Shown here: piece after piece, positions 30,080 to 41,164 of the stretch
Layout of the letters: each line of letters opens with the position of its first letter
How positions within the stretch are numbered: the first letter of the stretch is position 1
Assembly: GCA_022925895.1 (NCBI GenBank)
Contig: JAKSYS010000008.1
Coordinates: forward strand, 186,001-250,000
From: Fragilaria crotonensis
Lineage: Eukaryota > Bacillariophyta > Fragilariophyceae > Fragilariales > Fragilariaceae
Length of the DNA: 64,000 nt
Direction of reading: 5' to 3'
Notes under the pieces: model-generated
What the model saw: the letters and a program-made list of their open reading frames with translations, nothing else
Database searches by the model: none
What the model was told of the DNA's origin: nothing
Program-made: the position numbers and the translations under genes

Positions 30080-30910
30080 ATGACGCATTTAATGTCAATT
30101 ATCTATAGCATGGTGGTTTCACATTTGATGCTCCAGTGTCATGCTGCCTGCACGGTCACCAACAGGTTCATCGGGAGGGATAGTGGCATTGTGTTACCCG
30201 TTGCTTTCAAATACGATGTCACAGTCAAGGCAGGCACGACACAGAGAGTTTTGAATGGCACCATCATACCCGCGCTTGAGAAGGCATTGGCCACGAAGAG
30301 TGCTCCCAATCTCATTGTGGCCTGCGCTCCAACTTGGAAGGACACGTCCAAGTTTTCAGACATTGTTGGCATCGATTTGAATCCCAAAGATGTTCTTGTT
30401 GGGAATTGTACTTCCAAGGTATCGAATTGCTACACTGTCCACAGTGAGGTCATCCTGTATACCAAATCGACAAACAAGGGTGCCAACGTTACGTATCTCA
30501 TTGCAGTCGGAACGTTAATAACGAGCAAGGCGCTTGTTGTCGGTGGTGTTGTAAATCCGTCAATCGTGTCATTAGGAAATATGAAATCTGCCAAGACTAT
30601 AACACGGTCTGTCGTGTCAACAAGGAAACCGACAAGGCGCCCTACGAAACTATGGACACTCTCTCCCAAGACAGCACCGCCATATAATACATCGCAGCCT
30701 ACGACGGCGCCTGCGCCGAATGGGAATATTGTGCAGCAAAAGATTAATGAACTGCGCAGGGACAACCCGAAAGCGTTCATTGGTATGATTGTTGGAATCG
30801 TGGTCGGTTCCCTTCTCCTTATTGCGTGTGGTGTGACATGTGGTTGTTTTGCAGAACAGTATACAGTGGTTGATCGTCGCGGCAGGCGAGTTGGTAAGGC
30901 ATACAGGTAA
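30080..30910 (+). CDS. Secreted, stalked single-pass membrane protein, paralogue 2 (intact)
   Basis: A 276-residue protein and the only undamaged member of a three-copy family. A signal peptide occupies residues 1-22 (cleavage probably after CHA). An ectodomain of about 155 residues contains Cys at 20, 24, 82, 110 and 117 and blocks shared by all members: VTVKAGT, IIPALEKAL, IVACAP, DTSKFS.I.GIDL and NCYTVHSE. A Pro/Thr/Arg stalk (180-216) is followed by one membrane segment at about 232-257 (FIGMIVGIVVGSLLLIACG) and a short basic tail. A type I plasma-membrane or endomembrane protein is inferred. The domain is not recognised. The start is set by the paralogues; an in-frame Met 53 codons upstream is ignored because it would bury the signal peptide. 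Confidence 0.8.
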   Translation: MTHLMSIIYSMVVSHLMLQCHAACTVTNRFIGRDSGIVLPVAFKYDVTVKAGTTQRVLNGTIIPALEKALATKSAPNLIVACAPTWKDTSKFSDIVGIDLNPKDVLVGNCTSKVSNCYTVHSEVILYTKSTNKGANVTYLIAVGTLITSKALVVGGVVNPSIVSLGNMKSAKTITRSVVSTRKPTRRPTKLWTLSPKTAPPYNTSQPTTAPAPNGNIVQQKINELRRDNPKAFIGMIVGIVVGSLLLIACGVTCGCFAEQYTVVDRRGRRVGKAYR

Positions 30911-32065
30911 TGCAGCAGCGACTCAGAAGGATGCTGATTATTTTCAAAAATTGCAGTTTGGCAACGGATTCTTGAGGCGACGACAGCATCAACAGTCAGA
31001 ATATGATATATGCAATCATCACCGGTTTTCCGTGGCGTATCTACTCGTGCTACTCAATAGTCAACGCCACCGTGGATCCCCTCCTCATCAAGATTGCTGT
31101 TTCTGCAAAGTACTAGCGTTCCAATTTCCCATGCGGTGCCTTCTGTGAATTCGAATGTAGGATTGCCGTCATCGTTGGTGCCACAAGGTCGCCTCCGCTA
31201 AAAACAACACAAGCTTGCTTGGCTAGATAGCAAAATCATTATCTTCGTTGTCAAGAACACCTTCCACAATTCTCTCCAGTTTAATCCCCTACCTGTGTAC
31301 AATGGGATGCTGACATGTAAATGCGAACTCTGTGACAGGACACTGTGTCGAGATCGGTAAATTGGTTCATGTTTGGACTCAATGTAATGATCTCTGTGAT
31401 GTTATGTCAGACTAACACGTGGTGCATCCATATAATGAAAAAAGATATTCTATGGTGCCACGAAGAGGAAAAGGGAAATCCTATGTATGGGACGTAATAT
31501 TACTGTGCTACATTAATGCTAAGCACTCATACTGTACACGATTACCAGTACCTTTCGCATTTCGCAGCATTTCGCGTTTCGCATGTCGCTTTTGTCCGCT
31601 TGTCGCATGTCACGCTTGCTTGTCACTTGTCACGTGTCGTCTGTGTGGTCCCGTAAATCGAGCGCTCCAGTTCCAGTGCACAGTGCACCTTCGAATCCAT
31701 TTTGTGTACTGTACTGCATAATGCATACAGTACTCGCAGTAAAGTACCAGTACTCGTACTAGTTCTACGAGTACCATGTACGACGTACATAGACCATAGA
31801 CTGTTGGAGACTGGATCATGGATTACGGTGACACTACAGTATACAGTAAATGATATGGCTGGTCTTTTCACTCAATCGATGATCAGAATGTTTCAAGGCG
31901 AAAATCGTCAAAACTGCGCAGCTGGAGTCAGTGTGTATCTTGAGATGAATGCGGCATAATCCAGCATTCTCTTCATGCATGTTAGAGACACCACGTTTGC
32001 TACATCCTTTTCCCGTCAACAACAACAAGCTGATTGCACTTCAGCAACTACCAATTGACCCAACC
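30911..32065. other. Intergenic between paralogues 2 and 3
   Basis: No gene was found. A degenerate array of CATTTCGC / CTTGTC(A/G)C words covers 31555-31640 and GTAC-rich words cover 31700-31800. The shared upstream word AAAACTGCGCAG lies near 31909, and the leader CAACTACCAATTGACCC directly precedes the start at 32066. Confidence 0.45.
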
Positions 32066-32120
32066 ATGTCTCGGCGCAAGACAATCATATCGTTCCTGAT
32101 TCTTGCTCATTTGATGATAC
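32066..32120 (+). pseudogene. Stalked membrane protein, paralogue 3: signal-peptide piece
   Basis: 55 bases encoding MSRRKTIISFLILAHLMI. They match the signal peptide of paralogues 1 and 2 and are preceded by the same leader. The sequence switches at 32121 to a retrotransposon terminal repeat, and the mature part of the gene resumes at 41365 in the matching frame. The gene is therefore disrupted by insertion. No target duplication is seen. Confidence 0.8.
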
Positions 32121-32501
32121 GGACAAGGTCTACAGTACGACGATGGCAACAATCAGCGCACGGTCAACCGGGACTACAGCATGAATACCGCATTATGAAA
32201 TTATAGTAACGGTCACACACGAAAGAGTCCAGAGTACGGTACCACAGTACGAACGAAGTATGAACACGACGGAAACGGAGCCGGATGTACAGAGAATGCG
32301 AACGAGTGGATGCAAATGCATCACGTGGAAACGGTACCGGGAAGACGCCTAGAAGCGACCGATGGAACGGCAACTGTCATCGACACTTTAAGTTCAATTG
32401 GATTTATCGTGCCTCTCTCGAGACTATAGTGATTAACACTTTAAGTTCAATTGGATTTATCGTGCCTCTCTCGAGACTATAGTGATTAACACTTCTAAAA
32501 T
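32121..32501 (+). repeat. Split direct repeat A1
   Basis: This matches A2 (40822-41149). Within it a 53-bp unit (from ACACTTTAAGTTCAATTGG) is present twice in tandem (32383-32435 and 32436-32488), where A2 has it once. Confidence 0.9.
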
Positions 32502-32509
32502 ACTATTCA

Positions 32510-34726
32510 ATGGCCCCAGTAACCTACGGAACGTGGTCCGCGTACTACGAACGCAACAGGGAAGACAATGGCGCCATCCAGCGCCTCTTTCGGACGAATA
32601 TGACGTCCTTTAGGGTCATGACCGAAAATCACCTCGATAACGCAGTCCGTCTCACCGAGACTATCGCCGGCAGCAACTTCGGGAACATGTTCTTAGTCCC
32701 CGGACTCAACGGCCGTATGCAAGTCCTCCACCACGGATTCACGCACGCCGGAGAACTGGGAGGCTCGGCAGACATTTTAGCCGTTAACGGAAACTTAAGC
32801 GAGGCAGCCATCAAAGTCATCCCTAAGGAAACAGCTGTCCAAGTCCTAGGTAACAACACCGGGCGTCGCTCCGGAACCGAATGTCCAACGTTGGAAAGTA
32901 TCCTAACTGTGAACACTGCAGGAGAATTCACGGCCCTCGCCCCAAACGGAAATGTCATTCTCAAATTGAAACCAAATCACCTTTTTATCGGGCCCGAAAT
33001 TTTCGAACTTGCAAAGGGAGCAAAACAGATCAGATCAAGTGACCTTGCCATGCTCATTATCGAAAAGTTCAAGGCCGACGACGATGACGACGACCAGGTG
33101 AACACAGCGCGACTTGACGAAGCGGGGGAAAATGAACTACTCCTCGCTTTTCTCTGGGCCTCAGCCAAAGACCTTCTCGTCCCCATCACCCTAGGAGAAC
33201 CGGATGAGAGCGCAGTACTCAATAACCTACACAAGAGACTCAAAGAAAACCTGATCGAAAACAACGACCTCGCCCCCCAGCGCGGGGGGTCGTCGGTGGG
33301 ACAGGGACGAGGATTTATGGACGACGACGAGGAAGTCGAAGATACCCATACCGATACCCAAACGATGGACGGAGACGAGTCGACAGCCTCCTCCATCAGA
33401 CGACCAGGTGTCAGAGAAACGCCCGACCGATTTCGAGAACTCACCCTTACGACAGCGGGTATTGTTGAGGTCATGAAATCGGTCGAAATGGCACGACAGG
33501 CGGAGAGGAGGTCCGATGCGCAGGACCGTTCCCTCCTCAAGCACCTCGGCCGGAAACAGAGGGGGCTTTTCCTGGCATTGAGTACGCCGGACCTGGGCGT
33601 CGAACCAGAACTCTCCGAGTTCATGGAGCTTCTCGTGCAAGAGAAATCAGCAACGAGAGCCCTCCAACTTATCATCAGCGAGTCCAAGGACTGGGAAGGA
33701 ACGTTCTCAGCGGGGGGATTCCACCGGTTCCTATCCACGGGATTCATCGCCCAGGAAAAGAACAGGGCAAACCCGGGAGGGTTCAATCTGTTCATCTTCC
33801 ATCCCAGAACGATCGACGTCGGGGGATCGGCATTCGACGCGGGACGAGCACGCCTTCGGGACCTCTTTGACGCCGACGTCGATGAGGAAACCATAAACCA
33901 CTACTCCAAGCAAGGACTCTACGCAGCAAGCAACCACCATGACCTTAAGATCCAGCTCCAAACGGCCCTGGACATGCTGGAGCTCCTCCTGGGACCAGGG
34001 TCCATCGCGACCGCCGGACTCACGTATGTACTCGAAACGAGCCGATGGCGCAGAATGTCGATTCTGTTCCACGAACGCTTCAAGAACGAGTCGCACTTTG
34101 GCCCCAAGATTCTGTACTGCCTCGATAGAAATCTACAACAGTTCTTCCAGCAAATGGAGAACCGGGACCAACGAGATGGGGAATTATCCCCGACCTTCCT
34201 TCGCGACAAGGCGATGGATCTCCTCAACCTGATCGACGGGGGATACGACGTGACGGTACGACTCCCAACAGCGCTCCAACCACCCCTACACCGGCGGCCC
34301 AAGCCAATACGGGGCTGGCGGCACCACCACTCGCAATCACGGACGTTGGAGGACCGCCAAAGAAGAAAGGAAAGAAAACGAATGGAGCGCCGGGACCAAT
34401 CGGGGAACCAGGAGCGCAATCGTCAGAACCCGGCGCCCCACCAGGCATGGCAGCTCCCTGAGGGAACACGTTACGCAGAGTACTTTCAGGGACGAGCCCA
34501 AAGCACCAAGAACTGGCCAGTGGTCCCCGACGACCGACTCGGATCACGATCCCCAGCACCCCTGTGCATTCGCTTTCAGGCGACGTCGGCATGCCGAAGG
34601 AACTGCCGCCTGGCACACGTCTCGCGAGCATCCCTAGAAGCGGGCGCACGACGCATCGCGGACGAAAAGTTTGTCGCAGCCTACGCCGCCACACCCACGG
34701 CGTCCACCGCACTTGTCGTTACATGA
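32510..34726 (+). CDS. Tyrosine-recombinase element: gag-like ORF
   Basis: A 738-residue frame that starts a few bases after repeat A1. It has no recognised globular domain in its first two thirds. It contains acidic patches (ADDDDDDQ, DDDEEVEDTHTD), and a Cys/His cluster near the C-terminus (CIRFQATSACRRNCRLAH, near 34565-34620) resembles a CCCH zinc knuckle. Position and zinc cluster suggest a Gag-type nucleic-acid-binding protein. It is part of the element and not a host gene. Confidence 0.65.
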   Translation: MAPVTYGTWSAYYERNREDNGAIQRLFRTNMTSFRVMTENHLDNAVRLTETIAGSNFGNMFLVPGLNGRMQVLHHGFTHAGELGGSADILAVNGNLSEAAIKVIPKETAVQVLGNNTGRRSGTECPTLESILTVNTAGEFTALAPNGNVILKLKPNHLFIGPEIFELAKGAKQIRSSDLAMLIIEKFKADDDDDDQVNTARLDEAGENELLLAFLWASAKDLLVPITLGEPDESAVLNNLHKRLKENLIENNDLAPQRGGSSVGQGRGFMDDDEEVEDTHTDTQTMDGDESTASSIRRPGVRETPDRFRELTLTTAGIVEVMKSVEMARQAERRSDAQDRSLLKHLGRKQRGLFLALSTPDLGVEPELSEFMELLVQEKSATRALQLIISESKDWEGTFSAGGFHRFLSTGFIAQEKNRANPGGFNLFIFHPRTIDVGGSAFDAGRARLRDLFDADVDEETINHYSKQGLYAASNHHDLKIQLQTALDMLELLLGPGSIATAGLTYVLETSRWRRMSILFHERFKNESHFGPKILYCLDRNLQQFFQQMENRDQRDGELSPTFLRDKAMDLLNLIDGGYDVTVRLPTALQPPLHRRPKPIRGWRHHHSQSRTLEDRQRRKERKRMERRDQSGNQERNRQNPAPHQAWQLPEGTRYAEYFQGRAQSTKNWPVVPDDRLGSRSPAPLCIRFQATSACRRNCRLAHVSRASLEAGARRIADEKFVAAYAATPTASTALVVT

Positions 34727-34810
34727 AGGGGGGGGTCGCGACACGAACCCGATCACCGAGTTCGACGCCGCGAAAACCCACCACCTCCCCCAACCGCCTC
34801 CACCGATTCA

Positions 34811-36410
34811 ATGGCCAACACAAAGAGAGAGCAAGAACAACAACAACAGCGTCACAAGAGGCAGAGGAAAAAGGACCCACGCGTCCTAGTCGAACCAGAA
34901 ACCATGAGTCGAGGGAGGATCACAGCCGAAACAGCCGAAAAACCATCCGAAAACTCACGGGAAACCGAAAGGAGACAGCAACCGCAACGAGGAACCGCGG
35001 GATCAGCAAAAGCAACAACGACAAGAACAGCAACCTCCCCTCCCACACCTGGGCTGGAGATGTGGATCCGGCGACCGCCCGACCGGGCGGAGCTAACCAC
35101 CGTGACCCCCGTGACGATGACCGGCCCGACCAGGCTGGGAACGACAAGTTCCCGGACCCAACCAACCAGTCCCCCCGTCACGAACCGCGCCCTCCTCACC
35201 CAAAACTGCCCGACGACCGAGCACAGTAAGGGGGCAAGGAAACTGAGAGCGTCCCCAACCGGGGACGCATCACTGGACCTCGCGATCGCATACCAAAACA
35301 CGGAGGAGGCGACGAACCCCCCTAACGCGAGCGAGGCCCAGGCAGACTACCCCAACGGACCCTCCACCGCAGGGGGAGGAACAGCACGTGCCAAACAGGG
35401 ACCGTCGCATCTCCCAGAGCCGGGAACACCGTCCAAACGGACGCTCGCAGCAATTGAAAGGAATCACAAGCGCGTTCAGGCGGCCGACGCGGACGACGCG
35501 GCAACAATAGGTGAGTGGACAATGGAGACAACGGAGACGAGTGTGACGTCGATGAACAAGGCCCCAGGTATCAAGCGTGAACAGGACCAGCCGCCAGAAC
35601 CACATCCCAAACAAAGCTACCTCCCCAACGAGGCCAGCGCCTTCCTGCCAGAGCCCCTCAGGGGACCGGACGACACGTTTACCCCTCCACCATGGTTCCT
35701 GGCAGCCGTCAGGACCATCAGCGCAACACCAGTCGCGACCCCATCGCGATCTCCGTTCCTCTTCGAAGTGACGACGGAGGCGGCCGCACACAACGGAGCC
35801 CTCCTCGCGGAAGCGGGTTTCGACTTAGGGAGATTCCTGAGCAACTATCAGGATACCACCCTCGGCTACGGGTGCGAATTCCGCCCACCGAATCAGCTGG
35901 AGCCGCTCCTGCGACACCACCCCCACTTCCAGAAACTCTCGGAACTTCTGACCAACGGAATGTCCTACCACTTCAACACCGTGCTGACCCCCGAAGAAGA
36001 GAAGGCCGAACTTGATGCAATCCTTGCCAGGGGAAACCACAAGTCGGCGACTGCCGATCTCAAACAAGTCTCCCTTCTCCTCGCCAAGGATGTCACCCAC
36101 GGATTTTCGGTACCCATACCAATAGGCATAATTCACCAAATCCTGGGCGCGGCGGTCCAGCCGTTGGGAATGGCCACCCAACAGACCTTGGGAGACGACG
36201 GGAAACCGAAGGCGAAAAATCGCTTGACGCAAGACCTCACTTTCTCGTCGCAACCGCCCCCGGCACCGCCCCGATCCATCAACAGTCGAATCGACATGGA
36301 AGCCTACCCAGAAATGGTCTACGGATGGTGCCTCCCCCGGACGATCCACTTCATTGTCTCCCTGCGATGGCATCGGCCCCGTACGCGAGTACTCATCTCC
36401 AAGTACGACT
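34811..36410 (+). CDS. Tyrosine-recombinase element: N-terminal pol part
   Basis: The start of the second element ORF. It has a long low-complexity N-terminus rich in Thr, Pro, Arg and Glu, then the region leading into the reverse transcriptase (PIGIIHQILGAAVQPLG, then AKNRLTQDLTFS, then RVLISKYD). The reverse transcriptase is interrupted at 36411 by a LINE insertion. It is part of the transposon. Confidence 0.65.
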
Positions 36411-37931
36411 CCGTCCGGTTCATCCACCACGTAATGAAATACACTTCTATGAGCATCCCATTCCACGGGCAGATGGCATGCGACAACAAAGCTATTGTAC
36501 AGCAGGTATCAACCTTCCTCCCTACACCCGTGCTCGGGAATGATGGGCAAACGAGCACAACAGGTGTCCGTAGACACTTCACGCTGGATCCTCTCGCGCC
36601 GGAATGGGATTTATTGATTGAAATATATCATACAGTCTGCGACACGTGGACCGATACTACGATTCAACATGTTAAAGGTCATCAGGATCAAGATGCCGAG
36701 AAAGGAGATCTTCCGTTGTTAGCACAGCTGAACATCGAAGCTGATCAACTCGCCGGACAACATCAAAGGCAACATCCCGAACCTTCTCCCCGTGCTCGTC
36801 TTCTCCCACATACAGGAGCTCATCTCCACTTACCTTCAGGTACAGTTACTTCTCGGTACGATCAGACACTGCGTCAGACATACACTTCTTCCATGAGCAT
36901 ATCATACTTGCAATCCAGATTTTCATGGGCCCCCGATGTCTTCGCAACGATCGATTGGGAGGCTCATGGCAAAGCTTTAAGACGCCAACGAGCTCGCCAT
37001 GTTCACTTCACAAAATTGGTGTACGACATTCTTCCCACGAACAAAGTCTTACATCGCTACAGCGCTAGTACATCTCCTATGTGTCCTTGTTGTCTTCAGG
37101 TTGAGGAAACACGCGATCATTTGCTGCAATGTACGGCAACGGAGGAGTGGCGACAGCAATTTATTTCAAAACTCGACCTCAGATGTGGCGAGCTCAACAC
37201 GTCCCCGCGACTCCGTGCGTATCTTCTTCAATGCATCCAAGATTGGCTTCGCAGCGGTGACCAAATGTACATGAACAACTATCCTGCACAGTTCCGCACA
37301 ATCACCGAGACCCAGTCGGCTATAGGATGGCGGCACTTGTTCAGCGGTCGTTTAGCACCGAATGGGCTGTCGCCCAAAGTAGCTTCCTGGAGCATAGACG
37401 AGTTTTCACACCCACCGCCGCCGGTACTCGATGGCTCGTCGACATTATCACTACCATTTGGCATCAATGGCGAGAACTTTGGCAACATCGCAACTCGATT
37501 GTTCACGGAAATGACCTGGTATCCCAACGACGGATTCAACAAAAACAACTCGAAACGCGCATTCGTAAGGTATACGACCAGAAAAACAAAGTAGAGCCAA
37601 GCATGATCCCAGTGTTCACTCAACCCGAGCAGTGGCACTTCAACAAAGGTAACGTTCATATGTCTAATTGGTTGGCGGTGTATGAAACAGCAGTCTTCGA
37701 CAGCGTGTCCAAAGCAACGAAACGAGCAATCACGGGGATGCGCTCCATAATGTCATATTTCGGAGGAGATGGGAGCGTCGAGAACGGATAGACCAAGCAG
37801 TGATCGGGAGTTTAAATATGTCACCCGCCCACCCTTACTACGAGGTGTGTATGTGGCCGTGTGGGTCTATTCTTGGTACACCAGGCAACGCAGGCAGCAC
37901 GTTAATTTTGAGGTTGTGTTTTTTTTTTTTT
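36411..37931 (+). mobile_element. 5'-truncated LINE inserted in the tyrosine-recombinase element
   Basis: A 1521-bp insert flanked by an 18-bp duplication (TCATCTCCAAGTACGACT at 36393-36410 and 37932-37949), as left by target-primed reverse transcription. It encodes only the 3' part of a LINE: an RNase H domain (ACDNKAIVQQV, then HVKGHQDQD, then LNIEADQLAG) and a C-terminal Cys/His cluster (CPCCLQVEETRDHLLQC). The end of the protein (WLVDIITTIWHQWRELWQHR) is in a second frame from about 37350 to 37791, so one frame change is present. The 3' end is a run of T on the sense strand (37919-37932), where a LINE would normally have A or a short repeat. Confidence 0.85.
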
Positions 37932-39300
37932 TCATCTCCAAGTACGACTACAGTGACGCCTACCGACGACTCGCCCACAGCGCGACAGCGGCACCCCAAA
38001 CCATCGCTGTGCACGACGGGCTAGGGTACATCGCACTGCGCCTCACGTTCGGTGGATCAGCCAACCCGCCGACGTGGTGCATGGTATCAGAGATGGTGAC
38101 TGACCTCGCAAACGAGATCTGCCAATGCGAGGAGTGGGACCCAACCACCCTGCACAGTCCAGCGCAACCGCTAAGCCCAGAACCTCGCTACGCGAACGAC
38201 CACACGGTCCCGGTAGCCCAAGCGTACCCGACGGCGGTTATAGCTCCCCCCATCCTGAGGGGGAAAGTGGATGGGTTCATTGACGATCTCATCCACGTCT
38301 TCTGGGACACGCCGAGTAATGTCAAACGACTCCCCCACGCCGTGCCGCTAGCGATGCATGTCACCAGCCGACCCCACGCGGGAGAGATCCGGGAACCCTC
38401 CCACGGAGAGACATATTGTCGCTGCCCAAACTCAAAGCAGAAGGGGCACCCGCCGAGGTCCAAATCGTTCTGGGATGGACATCAACACTCGAACGTTGAC
38501 CATCGGATTGCCGACGGACAAGTTCACGGCGTGGGGGCGGAACTCGATCGCATCAGCCGAGCCCGCCGGTGCACCTTCGGGGAGATGGAGTCACTCGCGG
38601 GAAGGTTAGGCCATGCGTCCTACGCCATCCCCCTGACCAGGCACTTCTTGGAACGAATCGACAAGATGGTCAGTGACGGGAACACCCGGAAGTCCACCAA
38701 CCTGAACCTGACGGTCGAAGTGGTCGCCGACCTCCAACTGTGGAGGAAGTTCCTCATCAAGGCACACCGGGGAGTATCAATGAACCTGGTGACCATTCGC
38801 CAACCCACCAGACTCTGCTGGTCAGACGCGTGCCCCTTCGGGATGGGGGGGTACAGCCTTGTAACAGGGAAGGGATGGCGAGCGCGAATCCCAAAAACGA
38901 GCATTATCTACGGACACCCCGGAATCAACAACCTGTTGGAATTCCTGGGTATGATCGTGAACGTATGGCTCGAATGCAGGAGCTGTAACGACACCGAGGG
39001 TGAGGAATTCGCGTGTATATTGGCACTGGGCGACAACACATCGGCCATCGGATGGCTGCACAAGACGGCAAACCTGGGGAGGAACCGCCAAGCCCACGCG
39101 GCCCATCTGGGAGCAGCGCGCCACCTGGCAAACGTTGTCTTGCAGTCCGACTGCTGCCTGGCATCTCAACACATACGGGGAGTCCACAACGTCGTCGCGG
39201 ACCTGTTGTCGTACGTCGGGGACTGCAGGGGGAAACCTCACCCGATTGCCTCGGACGATCCCCCGGACGACATCCTCACTAACCGTTTCCATTCTCAATT
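37932..39300 (+). CDS. Tyrosine-recombinase element: reverse transcriptase and RNase H part
   Basis: Resumes after the LINE with the reverse transcriptase block SKYDYSDAYRRL, which contains a catalytic Asp. The second catalytic pair is in DGFIDDLIHVF near 38265-38300. It is followed by a DIRS-type RNase H with CWSDACPFGMGGYS near 38815-38860 and DNTSAIGWLHK near 39030. FIDD in place of YxDD is seen in this order. Transposon part. Confidence 0.8.
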
Positions 39301-39399
39301 CCCCGAACAGATTCCCCACAACTTCGCCATCTGCCGCCTACCGGACGACATCAACTGTTGGCTCTCGGAAGTGCTGCGAACAGCGGAATCATCACTCTG

Positions 39400-40596
39400 G
39401 GCAGACAGGAAAGCAGCAACGAAGACAGCGACCGAACATGGAGAAGGTGGGTTGGATTCCAAGGCGCCGTCGGATTTACGGGTGACCCCTTCCTCACTGC
39501 TCTATCCTTCGACGAACAAAGCCTTTTCGCAAAGACCTTCCTCCAAGCCTTACGAACGTTCAAGTGGCGAACCACGGGTGAACCTGACGGAATGCGTACG
39601 CAACCAGTGGTCGCAAACACTGTGCGGCAGGCCGCAGGCAACTTGGGTGCGACGTTTCGGGGCCATTTCAAACAAAGCCCCTTCCACATCCCGCACTCAC
39701 CCAACCTGCGACCCGTCGTCCGGGCGCTCCTTGCCGCATACACTAACGCGGACCCGTCCACCAAGCGACAGAGAGCAATTACACCAAAGCTCTTGCGAGG
39801 GATGTTCAGTCTATCTGGGGCCGAGTTGCCCCATCTCAGAGACTCCCACTTTGCCATCATTAGCGAGATTGCAATCGTGGGATTCTTCTACGCCATGCGA
39901 TCGTGCGAGGCAACCACAACCCCAGCCCCCGGGAGAACCAAAATCATCGCCATCAACGGCGTCGTTTTCCGAAACGCCCAGAACAAGGTCGTCCCCCATG
40001 ACGACCCGGAGCTCGAGCAAGCGGAGCGAGTCACCATCACGTTCCGGAACCAAAAGAATGGGGCCAAGGACGACAAACGAACCCACCAACGGACCCGCGA
40101 CCCGGTGATGTGCCCAGTACTCCGACTGGCATCCATCGTCCAGCGCATCAAACGGCTCCTGCCTGACGCGCCACCCACAACGACCATCAACACCACGTTG
40201 GCCGGATCCAAAACTGTCCTCCTACCCAGCAGATTACTGCTCCACCACCTGCGAACCACGTGTAAACTCTTGGGTGGAGCCGACACGTTCGGATATGGCC
40301 CACCAGACATCGGAACGAAATCCTTACGGTCGGGAGCGGCGATGGGATTATTCCTCATGGACCACTCGGTTACAAAGATTATGCTGCTCGGCCGGTGGTC
40401 GTCCGACGCATTTCTTAACTACATTAGACCCCAGGTGCTCGAATGGACGAATCAGCTTAGCAGCGATATGATCCACCACAACTCCTTCTTCGACGTCACC
40501 GACCCACGGCGCGACCCTAACGACGCCCCACGAACTCGGCGCCCCCGTTCCACGGCATCCAAAAAACGTGGAAGCAGCCTACACCTGCACCACTAA
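39400..40596 (+). CDS. Tyrosine-recombinase element: recombinase ORF
   Basis: A tyrosine recombinase (phage-integrase fold) that would insert the DNA circle of the element. The first Arg lies in FFYAMRSCEAT near 39890-39910. The second cluster is IGTKSLRSGAAMG with LGRWSSDAFLNYIRP near 40310-40430, which supplies Arg, the His/Trp position and the candidate nucleophile Tyr. The tail is basic. It ends 25 bases before repeat B1. This enzyme type explains the lack of target duplication at the element's ends. Confidence 0.85.
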   Translation, partial: GRQESSNEDSDRTWRRWVGFQGAVGFTGDPFLTALSFDEQSLFAKTFLQALRTFKWRTTGEPDGMRTQPVVANTVRQAAGNLGATFRGHFKQSPFHIPHSPNLRPVVRALLAAYTNADPSTKRQRAITPKLLRGMFSLSGAELPHLRDSHFAIISEIAIVGFFYAMRSCEATTTPAPGRTKIIAINGVVFRNAQNKVVPHDDPELEQAERVTITFRNQKNGAKDDKRTHQRTRDPVMCPVLRLASIVQRIKRLLPDAPPTTTINTTLAGSKTVLLPSRLLLHHLRTTCKLLGGADTFGYGPPDIGTKSLRSGAAMGLFLMDHSVTKIMLLGRWSSDAFLNYIRPQVLEWTNQLSSDMIHHNSFFDVTDPRRDPNDAPRTRRPRSTASKKRGSSLHLHH

Positions 40597-40621
40597 AAAC
40601 CAGGAGTTGCGACTTCAATGG

Positions 40622-40821
40622 CTGGACACAAAAAATCCGGGGGATTCGGTAAGGGACCTAACGACCAAGACCTACCGGTCTTGGCTTCTGCAAAACCCAC
40701 TAGCTCTCGGGCTACTACCCTAATAGTAGCATGAAAACAATAGCTAGCCCATCGGGACGAAAAACCCCTAGAGAAAGGCGGTAGACTAGTTTCGACGATC
40801 AACGCGGGACAAGTAGCGTCG
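40622..40821 (+). repeat. Split direct repeat B1
   Basis: A 200-bp repeat from CTGGACACAAAAAATCCGG to GTAGCGTCG, apparently identical to B2 (41165-41364). It abuts A2 without a gap. Confidence 0.9.
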
Positions 40822-41149
40822 GGACAAGGTCTACAGTACGACGATGGCAACAATCAGCGCACGGTCAACCGGGACTACAGCATGAATACCGCATTATGAA
40901 ATTATAGTAACGGTCACACACGAAAGAGTCCAGAGTACGGTACCACAGTACGAACGAAGTATGAACACGACGGAAACGGAGCCGGATGTACAGAGAATGC
41001 GAACGAGTGGATGCAAATGCATCACGTGGAAACGGTACCGGGAAGACGCCTAGAAGCGACCGATGGAACGGCAACTGTCATCGACACTTTAAGTTCAATT
41101 GGATTTATCGTGCCTCTCTCGAGACTATAGTGATTAACACTTCTAAAAT
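40822..41149 (+). repeat. Split direct repeat A2
   Basis: A second copy of the element's left end, placed between B1 and B2 as in PAT/Ngaro elements. A 15-bp spacer separates it from B2. Confidence 0.9.
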
Positions 41150-41164
41150 TCCCCAAGCCCACCC

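Noticed and set aside
37960-38148. Minus-strand frames across the tyrosine-recombinase element
   Set aside because: They are antisense of the reverse transcriptase and recombinase parts and carry no domain of their own.
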